From Companilactobacillus sp. RD055328 (GTDB lineage Bacteria > Bacillota > Bacilli > Lactobacillales > Lactobacillaceae): 64,000 bases of DNA. Positions 25,450-33,784 of the stretch are shown piece by piece. How positions within the stretch are numbered: the first letter of the stretch is position 1; each line of letters starts with the position of its first letter. The stretch lies in contig NZ_BQUT01000005.1 of the NCBI RefSeq assembly GCF_022835675.1, forward strand, positions 743,571-807,570, given 5' to 3'. The translations under genes and the position numbers were made by a program. Below the pieces are notes generated by a model. That model saw only the letters and a program-made list of their open reading frames with translations, made no database searches and was not told where the DNA came from.

Positions 25450-25651
25450 AATAATCCCCCTATACATAGTAATTATACAAAAAAACTAATGATATATTCA
25501 ATAACTATTAAGATTGTCTTTTCTACTTAAGAATACTACAATGTGCTTATATTATAGGGGTTTTAATAAATTAATAGAAAAAGGAAGTTAATTGCGACTT
25601 TTTTGATATAATTATCCCATTCTTACTATTATAAAGAGGTAAATTCTTAAA

Positions 25652-27013
25652 TTGGCAAATTCACAATTAATAACAAATTTAATAATTATTCTTATTACAT
25701 TTGTTCTAGCCTTTTATTTTGTCGCGGCCGAGTTCGCACTTGTTACAGTTCGACCAAGCCAAATTGAAGATGCTATTGAAAATGGAACCGGTAATAAAAA
25801 GAAACTTAACCGGATTCTTCACATGACACATAATTTAAACGAGTATTTATCAACGACTCAAGTTGGTGTTTCTGCTGTCGGAATCATCATTGGTTGGATT
25901 GGTGAAAGTACTATTGAAACTATCTTCGTAGATATTTTGGGAATTCTTCACGTTCGCGGTGGTACAAGTATGCACGCTGTTGGTTCAATCATTGGTGTTG
26001 TTATTCTTACTTATTTAGAAGTTGTTTTAACAGAAATCGTGCCTAAAAATATTTCGATTGATATGCCTTTAAAGATGTCATTATTTGTAGTTACACCGCT
26101 TCATGTTTTCCATACAATCTTTTATCCATTCGTATGGTTATTAAACATTTCAGCTACTGGGATTGTTAGAATGATGGGCTTCAAACCGGCAAATACCGAC
26201 GATCAATCTTTTTCTCAATCTGAAATCCTTCGATTATCACAAACTGCTGTATATAGTGGAGAATTAGATCAAGAAGACTACGATTATATGCAACGTGCTT
26301 TTCAATTCAATGACAAAGTTGCTAAAGACGTCATGGTTGATCGTACTCGCTTATACACAATTGATATCAACACCACCGTTGCCGAAGCTGTCAAAGAATA
26401 TTTACAAGAAGGATTCTCAAGAATTCCTGTCGTCGCTGACGGTGACAAAGATAATATCTTAGGTTACGTATATTCTTATGATCTAGTTCGTCAAAACCAA
26501 GTGGATGGTAATATTTCTGTTAGTCGTGTATTAAAAAATATCATTACCGTACCAGAAACTATGCCTATCCAAACCATCTTGAAAAAGATGATTCATCGTC
26601 AAATGCCGTTTGTAATGGTAGTTGATGAATATGGTGGTACTAGTGGTTTAATCACTGATGATGATATTTATGAAGAATTATTCGGGCCAATGTACGATGA
26701 AAACGATGATGCTTCTGATGAATATATTTATAAAGATGAACAAAATCAAATCAACGTTTTAGGTAAGACTACCTTGTATGATATTGAAAGATATTTCGAT
26801 GTAGACATCAAAGAATTCGAAGAATCAGATATTATTACTATCGGTGGTTTCATTATGGAGAACTATCCAGAAACCAAAGATGGCAGTGTCGTAACTATTG
26901 AGAATCTTGAATTCACAGTTACAGAATTCGATCATGCATTTCCTAATCAATTCACTGTAGTAGTCCTACAACAAGAAATAGTAAAAGATGCAACAAAAAA
27001 AGAAGAGGTTTAA
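25652..27013 (+). CDS. CNNM/CorC (hemolysin C) family membrane protein
   Basis: Protein of 453 residues with the standard three parts: a DUF21/CNNM transmembrane domain (about 1-195, with FYFVAAEFALVTVRPSQIE at the start and EVVLTEIVPKNIS near 130), a CBS-domain pair (about 215-335) and a C-terminal CorC/HlyC FAD-binding-like domain (about 350-440). Family members are linked to magnesium or cobalt efflux and in places to cell envelope stress; the hemolysin name is historical. Translation starts at TTG 25652; an in-frame stop at 25640 excludes a longer protein. AGAGG lies 11 bases upstream, a wide spacing. Confidence 0.88.
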   Translation: MANSQLITNLIIILITFVLAFYFVAAEFALVTVRPSQIEDAIENGTGNKKKLNRILHMTHNLNEYLSTTQVGVSAVGIIIGWIGESTIETIFVDILGILHVRGGTSMHAVGSIIGVVILTYLEVVLTEIVPKNISIDMPLKMSLFVVTPLHVFHTIFYPFVWLLNISATGIVRMMGFKPANTDDQSFSQSEILRLSQTAVYSGELDQEDYDYMQRAFQFNDKVAKDVMVDRTRLYTIDINTTVAEAVKEYLQEGFSRIPVVADGDKDNILGYVYSYDLVRQNQVDGNISVSRVLKNIITVPETMPIQTILKKMIHRQMPFVMVVDEYGGTSGLITDDDIYEELFGPMYDENDDASDEYIYKDEQNQINVLGKTTLYDIERYFDVDIKEFEESDIITIGGFIMENYPETKDGSVVTIENLEFTVTEFDHAFPNQFTVVVLQQEIVKDATKKEEV

Positions 27014-27027
27014 ACCTCTTCTTTTTT
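26995..27027. terminator. Bidirectional terminator overlapping two stop codons
   Basis: AAAAAAAGAAGAGGTTT pairs with AAACCTCTTCTTTTTT; the convergent genes share this DNA. Confidence 0.9.
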
Positions 27028-27378
27028 GATATGTTCAACATTTACTGTACCATCAATTAATCCAGCTGAAGAACTCATTTGTAATGTTTGTGAATTAGGT
27101 CTTACTCTAAAAGTTATATTTTCTGTGAAGATATAATCTGAACTTGCTTTAATATAAATTGGGTCGATATTACTATCGATTTCAACTGAATAATCTGATT
27201 TGAAGTCAATATCTTTTTCCACTAATAGAATTCTGAAACTAGTATCCAATGAGCATTGGCCTACTTTACTAAACATCCCTACTCCGTCATCTAAGTCTAA
27301 TAAAATAGCCTCATTTGCGGCTTTTTTATTTTTAAGAATTTCTGCTGCTTCTGAATCAAATGTAATTTTTATGTCCAT
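27010..27378 (-). CDS. Iron-sulfur-cluster-biosynthesis-fold protein (HesB-like, cysteine-poor)
   Basis: Small protein of 122 residues. The pattern MDIKITFDSEAAEILKNKKAANEAILLDLDDGVG, a middle LLVEKD..YSVEIDSNIDPIYIKASSDYIF and the C-terminal LIDGTVNVEH match the Fe-S_biosyn (HesB/YqkB-like) fold found widely in lactobacilli. It has a single cysteine and lacks the CGCG-type C-terminal cysteines of true A-type carriers, so it is unlikely to carry a cluster. AAGGGAGG precedes the ATG. It follows the HAD phosphatase gene by 27 bases on the same strand and is probably co-transcribed. Confidence 0.65.
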   Translation of the reverse strand: MDIKITFDSEAAEILKNKKAANEAILLDLDDGVGMFSKVGQCSLDTSFRILLVEKDIDFKSDYSVEIDSNIDPIYIKASSDYIFTENITFRVRPNSQTLQMSSSAGLIDGTVNVEHIKKEEV

Positions 27379-27405
27379 AGTTGAACCTCCCTTAAGTAAA
27401 CATAC

Positions 27406-28074
27406 TTACTTATTTTCATTATCCACAATTTCAGCAATTTCTAAAGGATTTTGCACTATCCAATCAGAATTAGCCGCTTGTAGCTCTTTTAAATTCCCAT
27501 ATCCATATAAAACGCCTATTGCACGTAAGTCATTATAATGACCACCTTCAATATCATTTTCACGATCACCAACCATCGATATTTGTTTCTTATCAATATG
27601 GTTTGGTAGATTATTTAAACCATACGTTATTACATCTTTTTTTGAATTGCGTTCACTTTCTATATCAGCAGCTCCAAATATATCATCAATATGAACATCT
27701 AATTTCAAATCCGCCAAAATTCTTTTGGCTGTTCGTTCTGGCTTAGAAGTAGCAATATAAATTGGAGTATTTTGTTGATTTAATGATTTCAACATATCTT
27801 CAACACCTGAGTATATAGTGTTTTCTTGCCATCCTTTGACATCATAATATTCGCGAAAAATATTAATCCAATCTTGAATTTTTTCATGATCATTAGGGTC
27901 AACGCCATCATACTTTGCAAATGTATCACCTAGTGGTGGGCCAATAAATGTTTTAAGGGTCGCTTCATCGTGATAAATGCCAACTTTTTCGTACATATAT
28001 TGCAAGGCTTTGATAATTCCTTCTTGCGAATTAATAATTGTTCCATCTAAATCAAAAAACACACTCGATATCAT
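27406..28074 (-). CDS. HAD-superfamily hydrolase (phosphoglycolate-phosphatase-like)
   Basis: Predicted phosphatase of 222 residues. HAD motif I FFDLDGTIINSQ is at about 6-17, motif II ATSKPERTAKRIL near 110, motif III lysine nearby and motif IV SMVGDRENDIEGG near 165. A helical cap of the PGP/Gph type lies between motifs I and II. AGAGGAG precedes GTG-ATG; the ATG at 28074 has the better spacing. It may act as a 5'-nucleotidase, pyrophosphatase or phosphoglycolate phosphatase; the sequence does not decide. Confidence 0.85.
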   Translation of the reverse strand: MISSVFFDLDGTIINSQEGIIKALQYMYEKVGIYHDEATLKTFIGPPLGDTFAKYDGVDPNDHEKIQDWINIFREYYDVKGWQENTIYSGVEDMLKSLNQQNTPIYIATSKPERTAKRILADLKLDVHIDDIFGAADIESERNSKKDVITYGLNNLPNHIDKKQISMVGDRENDIEGGHYNDLRAIGVLYGYGNLKELQAANSDWIVQNPLEIAEIVDNENK

Positions 28075-28179
28075 CACGATCTCCTCTTAATAGTTTAATT
28101 TTTATTATAATCAATCAAATTTCAAAAAACTATCATAAATCTCTGATATATTAGAATAAATAATTAGAGGTACTTGTGT

Positions 28180-30483
28180 ATGTTATGGACTGACTTAGAT
28201 CATGGATTAACCGATAATGACGTCACTGAACGTGTTAAGAATAAACAAACTAATATTACTATTGATGATTTAACAAGAACTACTTATCAAATAATTTTTG
28301 ATAATCTATTCACTATTTTTAATATTGTCAATATGGCTATTGCGATTCTTATTTCTATCACTGGTAGTTTTAACAATCTTTTTTTCCTTGGGCCCGTAAT
28401 AGTAAATCTGATATTTGGTACTTATCAAGAACTAAAATCTAAACGTGCACTTGATCGTATCAGTCTAGTGAATGAACATGAAATATCAACCTTACGGAAT
28501 GGCTTATTTGTTAACGTAAAAAAAGAAGACTTAGTCCTCGATGATCTAATTAAACTAAGTCGTGGTGATCAAATTCCAGCTGACGGAATAGTTCGCCAAA
28601 CTGATAGATTAGAAGTCAATGAATCTTCGCTAACTGGAGAATCTAATTCTATTGAAAAAAAACCTAATGACAAGGTGCTTTCTGGTAGTTTTATCGTTAG
28701 TGGTAATGCCTTAATTCAATTAACTGCTGTTGGAGCAAATAGTTTTATTTCAAAAATGTCGTTAGAAGTCCGTCAAGAAAAACATAAAATTAGTTTTCTA
28801 ATGAAAACTATCAACACAATTATCAAAGTCTTGACCTATACTCTAATTCCCTTAGGGTTAGCACTATTCTTTTCATCTTACTTACAAGATCACAGCTACA
28901 ACAAAGCTATATTAGGAACGTCAGGTCTTGTTATCGGTATGATTCCTCAAGGACTTGTCTTATTAGCAACCGTTGCCTTAAGTGTTGGCGCCTTGAACTT
29001 AACTAGAAAAAAAGTCTTAGTGCGTTCATTATCATCTATCGAAACGTTAGCACGTGTTGATGTCTTATGTTTAGATAAAACAGGAACAATTACAACTGGT
29101 AACCTTAGTATCACTGATATTGTTGCTAAAAATAACTCTTCTAAACAAGAGCTGATTAATATCGCTAAGAGTATTGTTATTGGCACAAAAGAGACCAACC
29201 AAACTGCTACTGCTATCACTAACTATCAGTCTGATTATGATTTAATAACATATAAAACCACTATTCCGTTTTCTTCAGAGAAGAAAAGTTCCGGATTGAT
29301 TGATGAATCAGGAAATAAATACCTGATGGGTGCTTTAGAATTCATGCTAGATGATCCTAATCCTAATGACATTGAAGCAATCAATAACCATGCTAAATCT
29401 GGTAAAAGAGTTATCTCAATAACTAAGAATGATACTCTGTTAGGCTACTTATTAATCGTTGACGAAGTACGTAAAGAAGCTAAAGAAACCTTCTCTTATC
29501 TTTCAAATCAAGGAATCACTCTCAAAATAATTTCCGGAGACAATCCCTTGACTGTTTCAAACGTAGCTCAACAAGCCAACATCAAAGACGCAAAACATTT
29601 CATTGATTTGTCAAAATTCCCTGGAGATATTGATTATAACCAACTCGTCACAGAATATACTGTCTTCGGTCGAGTTAAACCAGATCAAAAGAAATACTTA
29701 ATTATGGCAATGCAAGAGCAAGGTCTTACTGTCGGAATGACTGGTGACGGCGTAAATGATATCTTAGCAATGAAACAAGCTGATTGTAGCATTGCAATTG
29801 CAGGCGGAAGTGATGCTGCTGAGTCAACAGCCGACTTCGTATTGTTGAACAAGAATTTTGATTCCATGATTTTCGTCTTAAATGAAGGCCGTCGTGTAAT
29901 TAATAACATTGAACGTGTTGCTTCACTATATTTACTTAAAACTATTTATTCTGTTGCATTAACAATCATATTTATTTTTATGCAAACTGATTTACCCTTC
30001 CATCCTTCTCAAATGACACCTGTTAATATGCTAACAGTTGGAATTCCAACTTCCCTACTTGCCTTACAACCAGACTATCGACCACCGGCAGGAAAATTCA
30101 TGCGTAATGTATTAGAAATAGCTCTACCAGCTGCTATAAACATTGTTATCTGGACCATGATTATTACAACTATTGCGCACTTCACGAATATGCCACATTC
30201 CAACTCATCAACCTTAATTGTCTTACTAATTTGCTCTATAGAATTTGCTACATTGTATGTTGTTGGACGCCCTATTAACAGATTAAAAATTGCTATATTT
30301 GTAATCTTATATACTCTTATGGCATTAATCTTTATATTTAGCGGTAATATCTTTAATTTAGTTAGTCCGCTTAACAAGTCCATGATTATCTACAGTGCAA
30401 TCATTGTAATTGGATCATATCCAATCTTTGAAATCACTCGAGAGTTACTTGGACGTCGAATATTTAGTCGATTTGCAAAATAA
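28180..30483 (+). CDS. Cation-transporting P-type ATPase
   Basis: Membrane ATPase of 767 residues. The actuator motif LTGES is near 155, the phosphorylation site DKTGTITTG with its aspartate near 300, and the hinge TGDGVND near 521-527. About ten membrane helices fit: two near 40-85, two near 215-270 (the second with GMIPQGLVLL, the ion-site helix M4) and six after 600. There is no N-terminal heavy-metal domain, which leans toward calcium, magnesium or similar ions; the sequence is nearer to the CtpE/YoaB-like group than to sodium/potassium pumps. Ion is not proven. AGAGGT precedes the ATG at 28180. Confidence 0.88.
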   Translation: MLWTDLDHGLTDNDVTERVKNKQTNITIDDLTRTTYQIIFDNLFTIFNIVNMAIAILISITGSFNNLFFLGPVIVNLIFGTYQELKSKRALDRISLVNEHEISTLRNGLFVNVKKEDLVLDDLIKLSRGDQIPADGIVRQTDRLEVNESSLTGESNSIEKKPNDKVLSGSFIVSGNALIQLTAVGANSFISKMSLEVRQEKHKISFLMKTINTIIKVLTYTLIPLGLALFFSSYLQDHSYNKAILGTSGLVIGMIPQGLVLLATVALSVGALNLTRKKVLVRSLSSIETLARVDVLCLDKTGTITTGNLSITDIVAKNNSSKQELINIAKSIVIGTKETNQTATAITNYQSDYDLITYKTTIPFSSEKKSSGLIDESGNKYLMGALEFMLDDPNPNDIEAINNHAKSGKRVISITKNDTLLGYLLIVDEVRKEAKETFSYLSNQGITLKIISGDNPLTVSNVAQQANIKDAKHFIDLSKFPGDIDYNQLVTEYTVFGRVKPDQKKYLIMAMQEQGLTVGMTGDGVNDILAMKQADCSIAIAGGSDAAESTADFVLLNKNFDSMIFVLNEGRRVINNIERVASLYLLKTIYSVALTIIFIFMQTDLPFHPSQMTPVNMLTVGIPTSLLALQPDYRPPAGKFMRNVLEIALPAAINIVIWTMIITTIAHFTNMPHSNSSTLIVLLICSIEFATLYVVGRPINRLKIAIFVILYTLMALIFIFSGNIFNLVSPLNKSMIIYSAIIVIGSYPIFEITRELLGRRIFSRFAK

Positions 30484-30514
30484 AAAACCTGGCAAAATGC
30501 CCAGGTTTTTTTTT
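30483..30514. terminator. Bidirectional terminator
   Basis: AAAAAACCTGG pairs with CCAGGTTTTTT between convergent genes. Confidence 0.88.
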
Positions 30515-30839
30515 ATTTGGATAATACAATATCTGAACTCGGTAGGCAGAACAGAATGATAACCGCTATATTTCCAAATACCGGAATTAGTCCAAGGAAG
30601 ATTAAGTACCAAGGATATCCCGCATCAGTTATTCGTTTCGCCCCAGCCGCATAAAGCAGATATTTCATGAATAATATAAATATTACATGTGAAATAATAA
30701 ATGTATTACTTTTTACATTAATCCCACTAAAAAACACCCCACAAAGAAAAGCTATAACAATCAGAACATAAATCAAAAATGTTAGCCAGAATGCCGTTCT
30801 TGTTAGCTTCCCGAAAAAAGAAAAAATATTTTGTTTCAT
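30513..30839 (-). CDS. DUF805 small membrane protein
   Basis: Membrane protein of 108 residues with three or four hydrophobic segments. The N-terminal FSFFGKLTRTAFWLTFL (F-x-G-R/K-x-x-R-x-x-F-W) and the later AAGAKRITDAGYPWYL with the R-x-x-D-x-G motif are the marks of DUF805 (YhaH-like). The ATG at 30839 is preceded by AGGAGGG; the frame runs further upstream into the prs terminator and is rejected there. Function of the family is unknown. Confidence 0.82.
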   Translation of the reverse strand: MKQNIFSFFGKLTRTAFWLTFLIYVLIVIAFLCGVFFSGINVKSNTFIISHVIFILFMKYLLYAAGAKRITDAGYPWYLIFLGLIPVFGNIAVIILFCLPSSDIVLSK

Positions 30840-30863
30840 ATCATCTACCCTCCTATCAATTCT

Positions 30864-30896
30864 AAAAAAAACAACTTCTAAAGAAGTTGTTTTTTT
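30864..30896 (-). terminator. Terminator of the prs-like gene
   Basis: AAAAAAAACAACTTCT pairs with AGAAGTTGTTTTTTT, overlapping the prs-like stop codon and just upstream of the DUF805 ribosome site. Confidence 0.85.
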
Positions 30897-31857
30897 ACTC
30901 AACAATATCGACATCATCTCTCATAGTGAATAGATAATGTGTTGATTCACATTTTTCAATTGAATTAATTGCATCACCAAACATTGGTGCAACTGATAAT
31001 TTAACTAACTTATCAAAATCTTTGTCATCATCAACTACAACAGAGTCAGTTACAACAATCTCTTCAATAATAGAATCATTTAATCGTTTAGCTGCATCTC
31101 CTGAGAAAATTGCGTGAGTGGCAGCGGCATATATTGTACTTGCACCAGCAACGTTTAATGCACGTGCAGTATTTATTAAACGTGTTCCTGTATCAATCAA
31201 ATCATCCATAATGATACATACTTTACCTTCAACATTACCAACAATATCAGGCACGTTAGTTTTTGAGTCTTTACGTTGATCAATAATAGCGATTTGTGAA
31301 TCAAATACTTCTGCTAATTCACGAGCTCTTTTACTTGAAGAATGACTAGGAGCCACTACTACTACGTCAGAGTTAGCTTCCTTATCATGGAAATATCTTT
31401 CGAATAGTGGCATTGCTTTCAAATGATCTACAGGCATATCGAAGAATCCTTGGATTTGTTCAGCATGCATATCCATCGTGATTACACGATCAATTTCAGT
31501 CATTTCAATTAAGTTAGCAAACAACTTCGCCGTAATTGGTTCACGTGAACGCGATTTGCGATCCGCTCTTGTATATGAGAAATATGGAAGAACCGCAGCG
31601 ACTGAATTTGCACTTGCACGTTTCAAACAGTCGATAGCAATCAATAATTCCATCCAATTAGTATTAACAGGTTCTGCGACTGAATCTAGTAAATAGACAT
31701 TGCAGCCTCGAACACTTTCATTCAAATTGATGCTGATTTCACCATCTGAGAAATGACTAATTGTACAATCTAACAGAGGCATTCCCATATATTCAGCAAT
31801 TCGCTTTGATAATTCAGAATTTCCATTTAAAGACATTAACTTCATTTTAGTTGGCAT
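30895..31857 (-). CDS. Divergent ribose-phosphate pyrophosphokinase paralog
   Basis: PRPP-synthetase-family protein of 320 residues. The N-terminal ATP site FSDGEI and ESVRG (about 36-51), the ADRKSRSREPITAKLFANL segment (98-115) and ITMDMHAEQIQGFF (126-139) are conserved. The catalytic flexible loop is not: where canonical bacterial Prs has D-K-R-R (Lys197 and Arg199 in B. subtilis), this protein has D-Q-R-K (Gln194, Lys196) and is shorter there; the PRPP loop reads DDLIDTGTR, not DDxIDTxGT, and SPDHGG is APSHSS. It may be a low-activity or regulatory paralog; a canonical prs should exist elsewhere on the chromosome. It is preceded by the DUF1694 gene at 17 bases, likely one unit. Confidence 0.85.
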   Translation of the reverse strand: MPTKMKLMSLNGNSELSKRIAEYMGMPLLDCTISHFSDGEISINLNESVRGCNVYLLDSVAEPVNTNWMELLIAIDCLKRASANSVAAVLPYFSYTRADRKSRSREPITAKLFANLIEMTEIDRVITMDMHAEQIQGFFDMPVDHLKAMPLFERYFHDKEANSDVVVVAPSHSSSKRARELAEVFDSQIAIIDQRKDSKTNVPDIVGNVEGKVCIIMDDLIDTGTRLINTARALNVAGASTIYAAATHAIFSGDAAKRLNDSIIEEIVVTDSVVVDDDKDFDKLVKLSVAPMFGDAINSIEKCESTHYLFTMRDDVDIVE

Positions 31858-31874
31858 TGTCTAATCTTCTCTCC

Positions 31875-32252
31875 TTATAAAACAACCGGTCTATCAACTG
31901 GTGAATTTTCATCAGCAATAACCAATCCCATTTCGTTATCATTATTGTCTTTTTGAACTCTTACAGATTCTTTAGCTATAATTGTAAACTTGAATCCTCT
32001 AGCTGCTGCTAATGATATGTAGACACCTAACGTTGATTGTCCCATATCGCCATTTATATACATGTGGTAATCCGGATGATCAGCCATTACTTTGTCTACT
32101 ATTGCCTTATTATCCGGGTTAATAGCTTCAATCATAGTTAAAGCTATTGCAACACGTTCTTGAAAATTACCAAGATATTTATTTTTTTCATCGGGTTTTA
32201 ATTGGGGTTTACCAAAAACATTATCCTTTAAATACTTCTCTAGTTCTTCCAT
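31875..32252 (-). CDS. DUF1694 (YueI-like) protein
   Basis: Soluble protein of 125 residues. The N-terminal KYLKDNVFGKPQLKPDEKNKYL and the next FQERVAIALT are the family pattern (L-x-x-G-x-P-x-x-x-P-D-E-x-x-x-Y-L-G-x-x-x-E-R-V), seen in YueI of Bacillus, which has a ribosomal-protein-L7Ae/L30e-like fold. No catalytic residues are known for the family. GAGGT precedes the ATG. It lies 17 bases upstream of the prs-like gene on the same strand. Confidence 0.8.
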   Translation of the reverse strand: MEELEKYLKDNVFGKPQLKPDEKNKYLGNFQERVAIALTMIEAINPDNKAIVDKVMADHPDYHMYINGDMGQSTLGVYISLAAARGFKFTIIAKESVRVQKDNNDNEMGLVIADENSPVDRPVVL

Positions 32253-32352
32253 AGATACCTCAAATCAAAATTAATATCTATATTATACAAAATATTGGTG
32301 TTATATACACCCTAAGAAGTATAATTAAGAAAATAAGTTAGGGAGTGATAAT

Positions 32353-32589
32353 ATGTCAGAAAAAGTGTTCTTTAATCCAGGTGATCAGATTGCTAATACT
32401 CACGATTTCGGGGAAGCTATGCGTAGTGCTCAAATATACAAAGCTAAGGACCCATTGGCATCTTCACTAATTATCGCTAAAGATGCCAAAAATAATAAGT
32501 CATTTTCAGTTTACTTCGAAAAAGATGCCACTAAAAAGAATACTGATGACGTCAGCGTCATAGAATATGATCTTGTAGATAGAATATAA
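32353..32589 (+). CDS. Small hypothetical protein
   Basis: A 78-residue soluble protein I do not recognise. It has a good GGGAGTG ribosome site eight bases before the ATG, lacks membrane segments and cysteines, and ends VIEYDLVDRI. A strong terminator follows. Middle part KDPLASSLIIAKDAKNNKSFSVYFEKD could form a small beta sheet. Monocistronic and convergent with the DUF4931 gene. Confidence 0.7.
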   Translation: MSEKVFFNPGDQIANTHDFGEAMRSAQIYKAKDPLASSLIIAKDAKNNKSFSVYFEKDATKKNTDDVSVIEYDLVDRI

Positions 32590-32595
32590 GAATAT

Positions 32596-32627
32596 AAAAA
32601 GAGCTAAGCGAACGCTTAGCTCTTTTT
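32596..32627. terminator. Bidirectional terminator
   Basis: AAAAAGAGCTAAGCG pairs with CGCTTAGCTCTTTTT between convergent genes. Confidence 0.9.
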
Positions 32628-33392
32628 ATTTATATAATTCTGTAATTCTTTAGTTAATTCAATAACTCTTTGATCACAATTAACTTGTGGAATCTTATAT
32701 CCAACAAAGTATGGTGAATCATTATATCGGGGCACAATTTTGGCAACAATGTCGTTTTTATTCTGATAAAAGAATAAGTTATACGAATTACAACGACCAT
32801 TTTGATAGTCATTAATAAAATATGATATTCCATTATTAATCCACTTAGAAAAGGTTGTCATTTTTGCTTTGTCATGTAGAATAATATTCAGTTCTACAAA
32901 GCCCATGATGGGATTATCTGAAATATTCATTGAAACACCTTTTTCAGATACAACATTAGTTCCTTCAAAGTTAAAGGACTCAATGTTTTTCATACAATCA
33001 ATATTATCAAATCCCACTATTTGTAAATGTGGATGGTGTAATGATCCACCAGAGTATGGACCAAAATTTTTAAACATTGCTACACTTTTATATTTTTTGC
33101 TATCGATCATTTCTTGCCAAGCATCGATAGCAAACTCAACAATATCGTTAGCCTCATCATCGGAATAATTAGAAAAGTCCCCATCATGTTTATCAGATTC
33201 GATAACCACTGTCTGAAAAGTATTCTCTAAAGTCCGAAATTTATTCATCAGCCAAATCTTTGAGCCATCTATCTTCATGATATCTACTAATTCTTCCGTA
33301 TTACAAAAAGGACAAGTAGTTATATTTCTTCTTTCAGAGACATCTCGAGGCTTATTCTTAGCTACTTTTGGATTAAATATTAGTTTATCCAC
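32616..33392 (-). CDS. DUF4931 protein, GalT/HIT-like nucleotidyltransferase fold
   Basis: Cytoplasmic protein of 258 residues with the layout of a galactose-1-phosphate uridylyltransferase/HIT domain: CPFC near 28-31 (zinc-type cysteines), FKNFGPYSGGSLHHPHLQIVG near 113-133, where H-P-H-L-Q corresponds to the H-x-H-x-Q nucleotidyl-transfer motif. The second GalT half is absent, so it is shorter than GalT (about 330-480). Start is GTG at 33392 with GGTG upstream. It is the third gene of a compact unit with a glycosyltransferase and an HTH protein. Substrate unknown; a sugar-nucleotide or nucleotide reaction is likely. Confidence 0.75.
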   Translation of the reverse strand: MDKLIFNPKVAKNKPRDVSERRNITTCPFCNTEELVDIMKIDGSKIWLMNKFRTLENTFQTVVIESDKHDGDFSNYSDDEANDIVEFAIDAWQEMIDSKKYKSVAMFKNFGPYSGGSLHHPHLQIVGFDNIDCMKNIESFNFEGTNVVSEKGVSMNISDNPIMGFVELNIILHDKAKMTTFSKWINNGISYFINDYQNGRCNSYNLFFYQNKNDIVAKIVPRYNDSPYFVGYKIPQVNCDQRVIELTKELQNYINKKS

Positions 33393-33406
33393 GTTTATTC
33401 ACCATC

Positions 33407-33784
33407 TTATTTCAATACGTAATATAAAGATGCCATGTAACTGTATATTCTTACCTTGCTGTCACGGTCGATTAGCTCATTGTTCATGAATTTCTTGAAT
33501 TCAACTTCATCGACATCAGCATAATAATAAAGCTGCTCTTTAGTTAGCCCATATTTAGTTTGCAATTCTTCAATAACTTCTTCCAAACGGTCTTTTGGCG
33601 ATTCAAACCCGAAACCATGTGCTAAACAAAAAACTTTTGGTTGAATTATTTCTGCTATCTTTTCATCTATATCTTGTTCATTAATGATGTCATTTATAAT
33701 CGTTTCATCTGTTCCAATAGCTTTTGCTAGCGTATTAACAGTAAACCCTCGTTTTTCTAAAATTAATTCAACATCATTTTTCAT
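33407..33784 (-). CDS. Small protein with two HTH-like halves
   Basis: A 125-residue acidic protein. The first half (VELILEKRGFTVNTLAKAIGTDETIINDIINE) reads as an XRE-like helix-turn-helix; the second half (LEEVIEELQTKYGLTKEQLYYYADVDEVEFKKF) has the same spacing of hydrophobic residues and may be a duplicated, degraded copy. The ATG at 33784 lies within the end of the glycosyltransferase gene, overlapping it by 11 bases, after AAGGATG. The overlap implies coupled translation. It may be a regulator, but a structural or partner role with the two enzymes is equally possible. Confidence 0.6.
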   Translation of the reverse strand: MKNDVELILEKRGFTVNTLAKAIGTDETIINDIINEQDIDEKIAEIIQPKVFCLAHGFGFESPKDRLEEVIEELQTKYGLTKEQLYYYADVDEVEFKKFMNNELIDRDSKVRIYSYMASLYYVLK

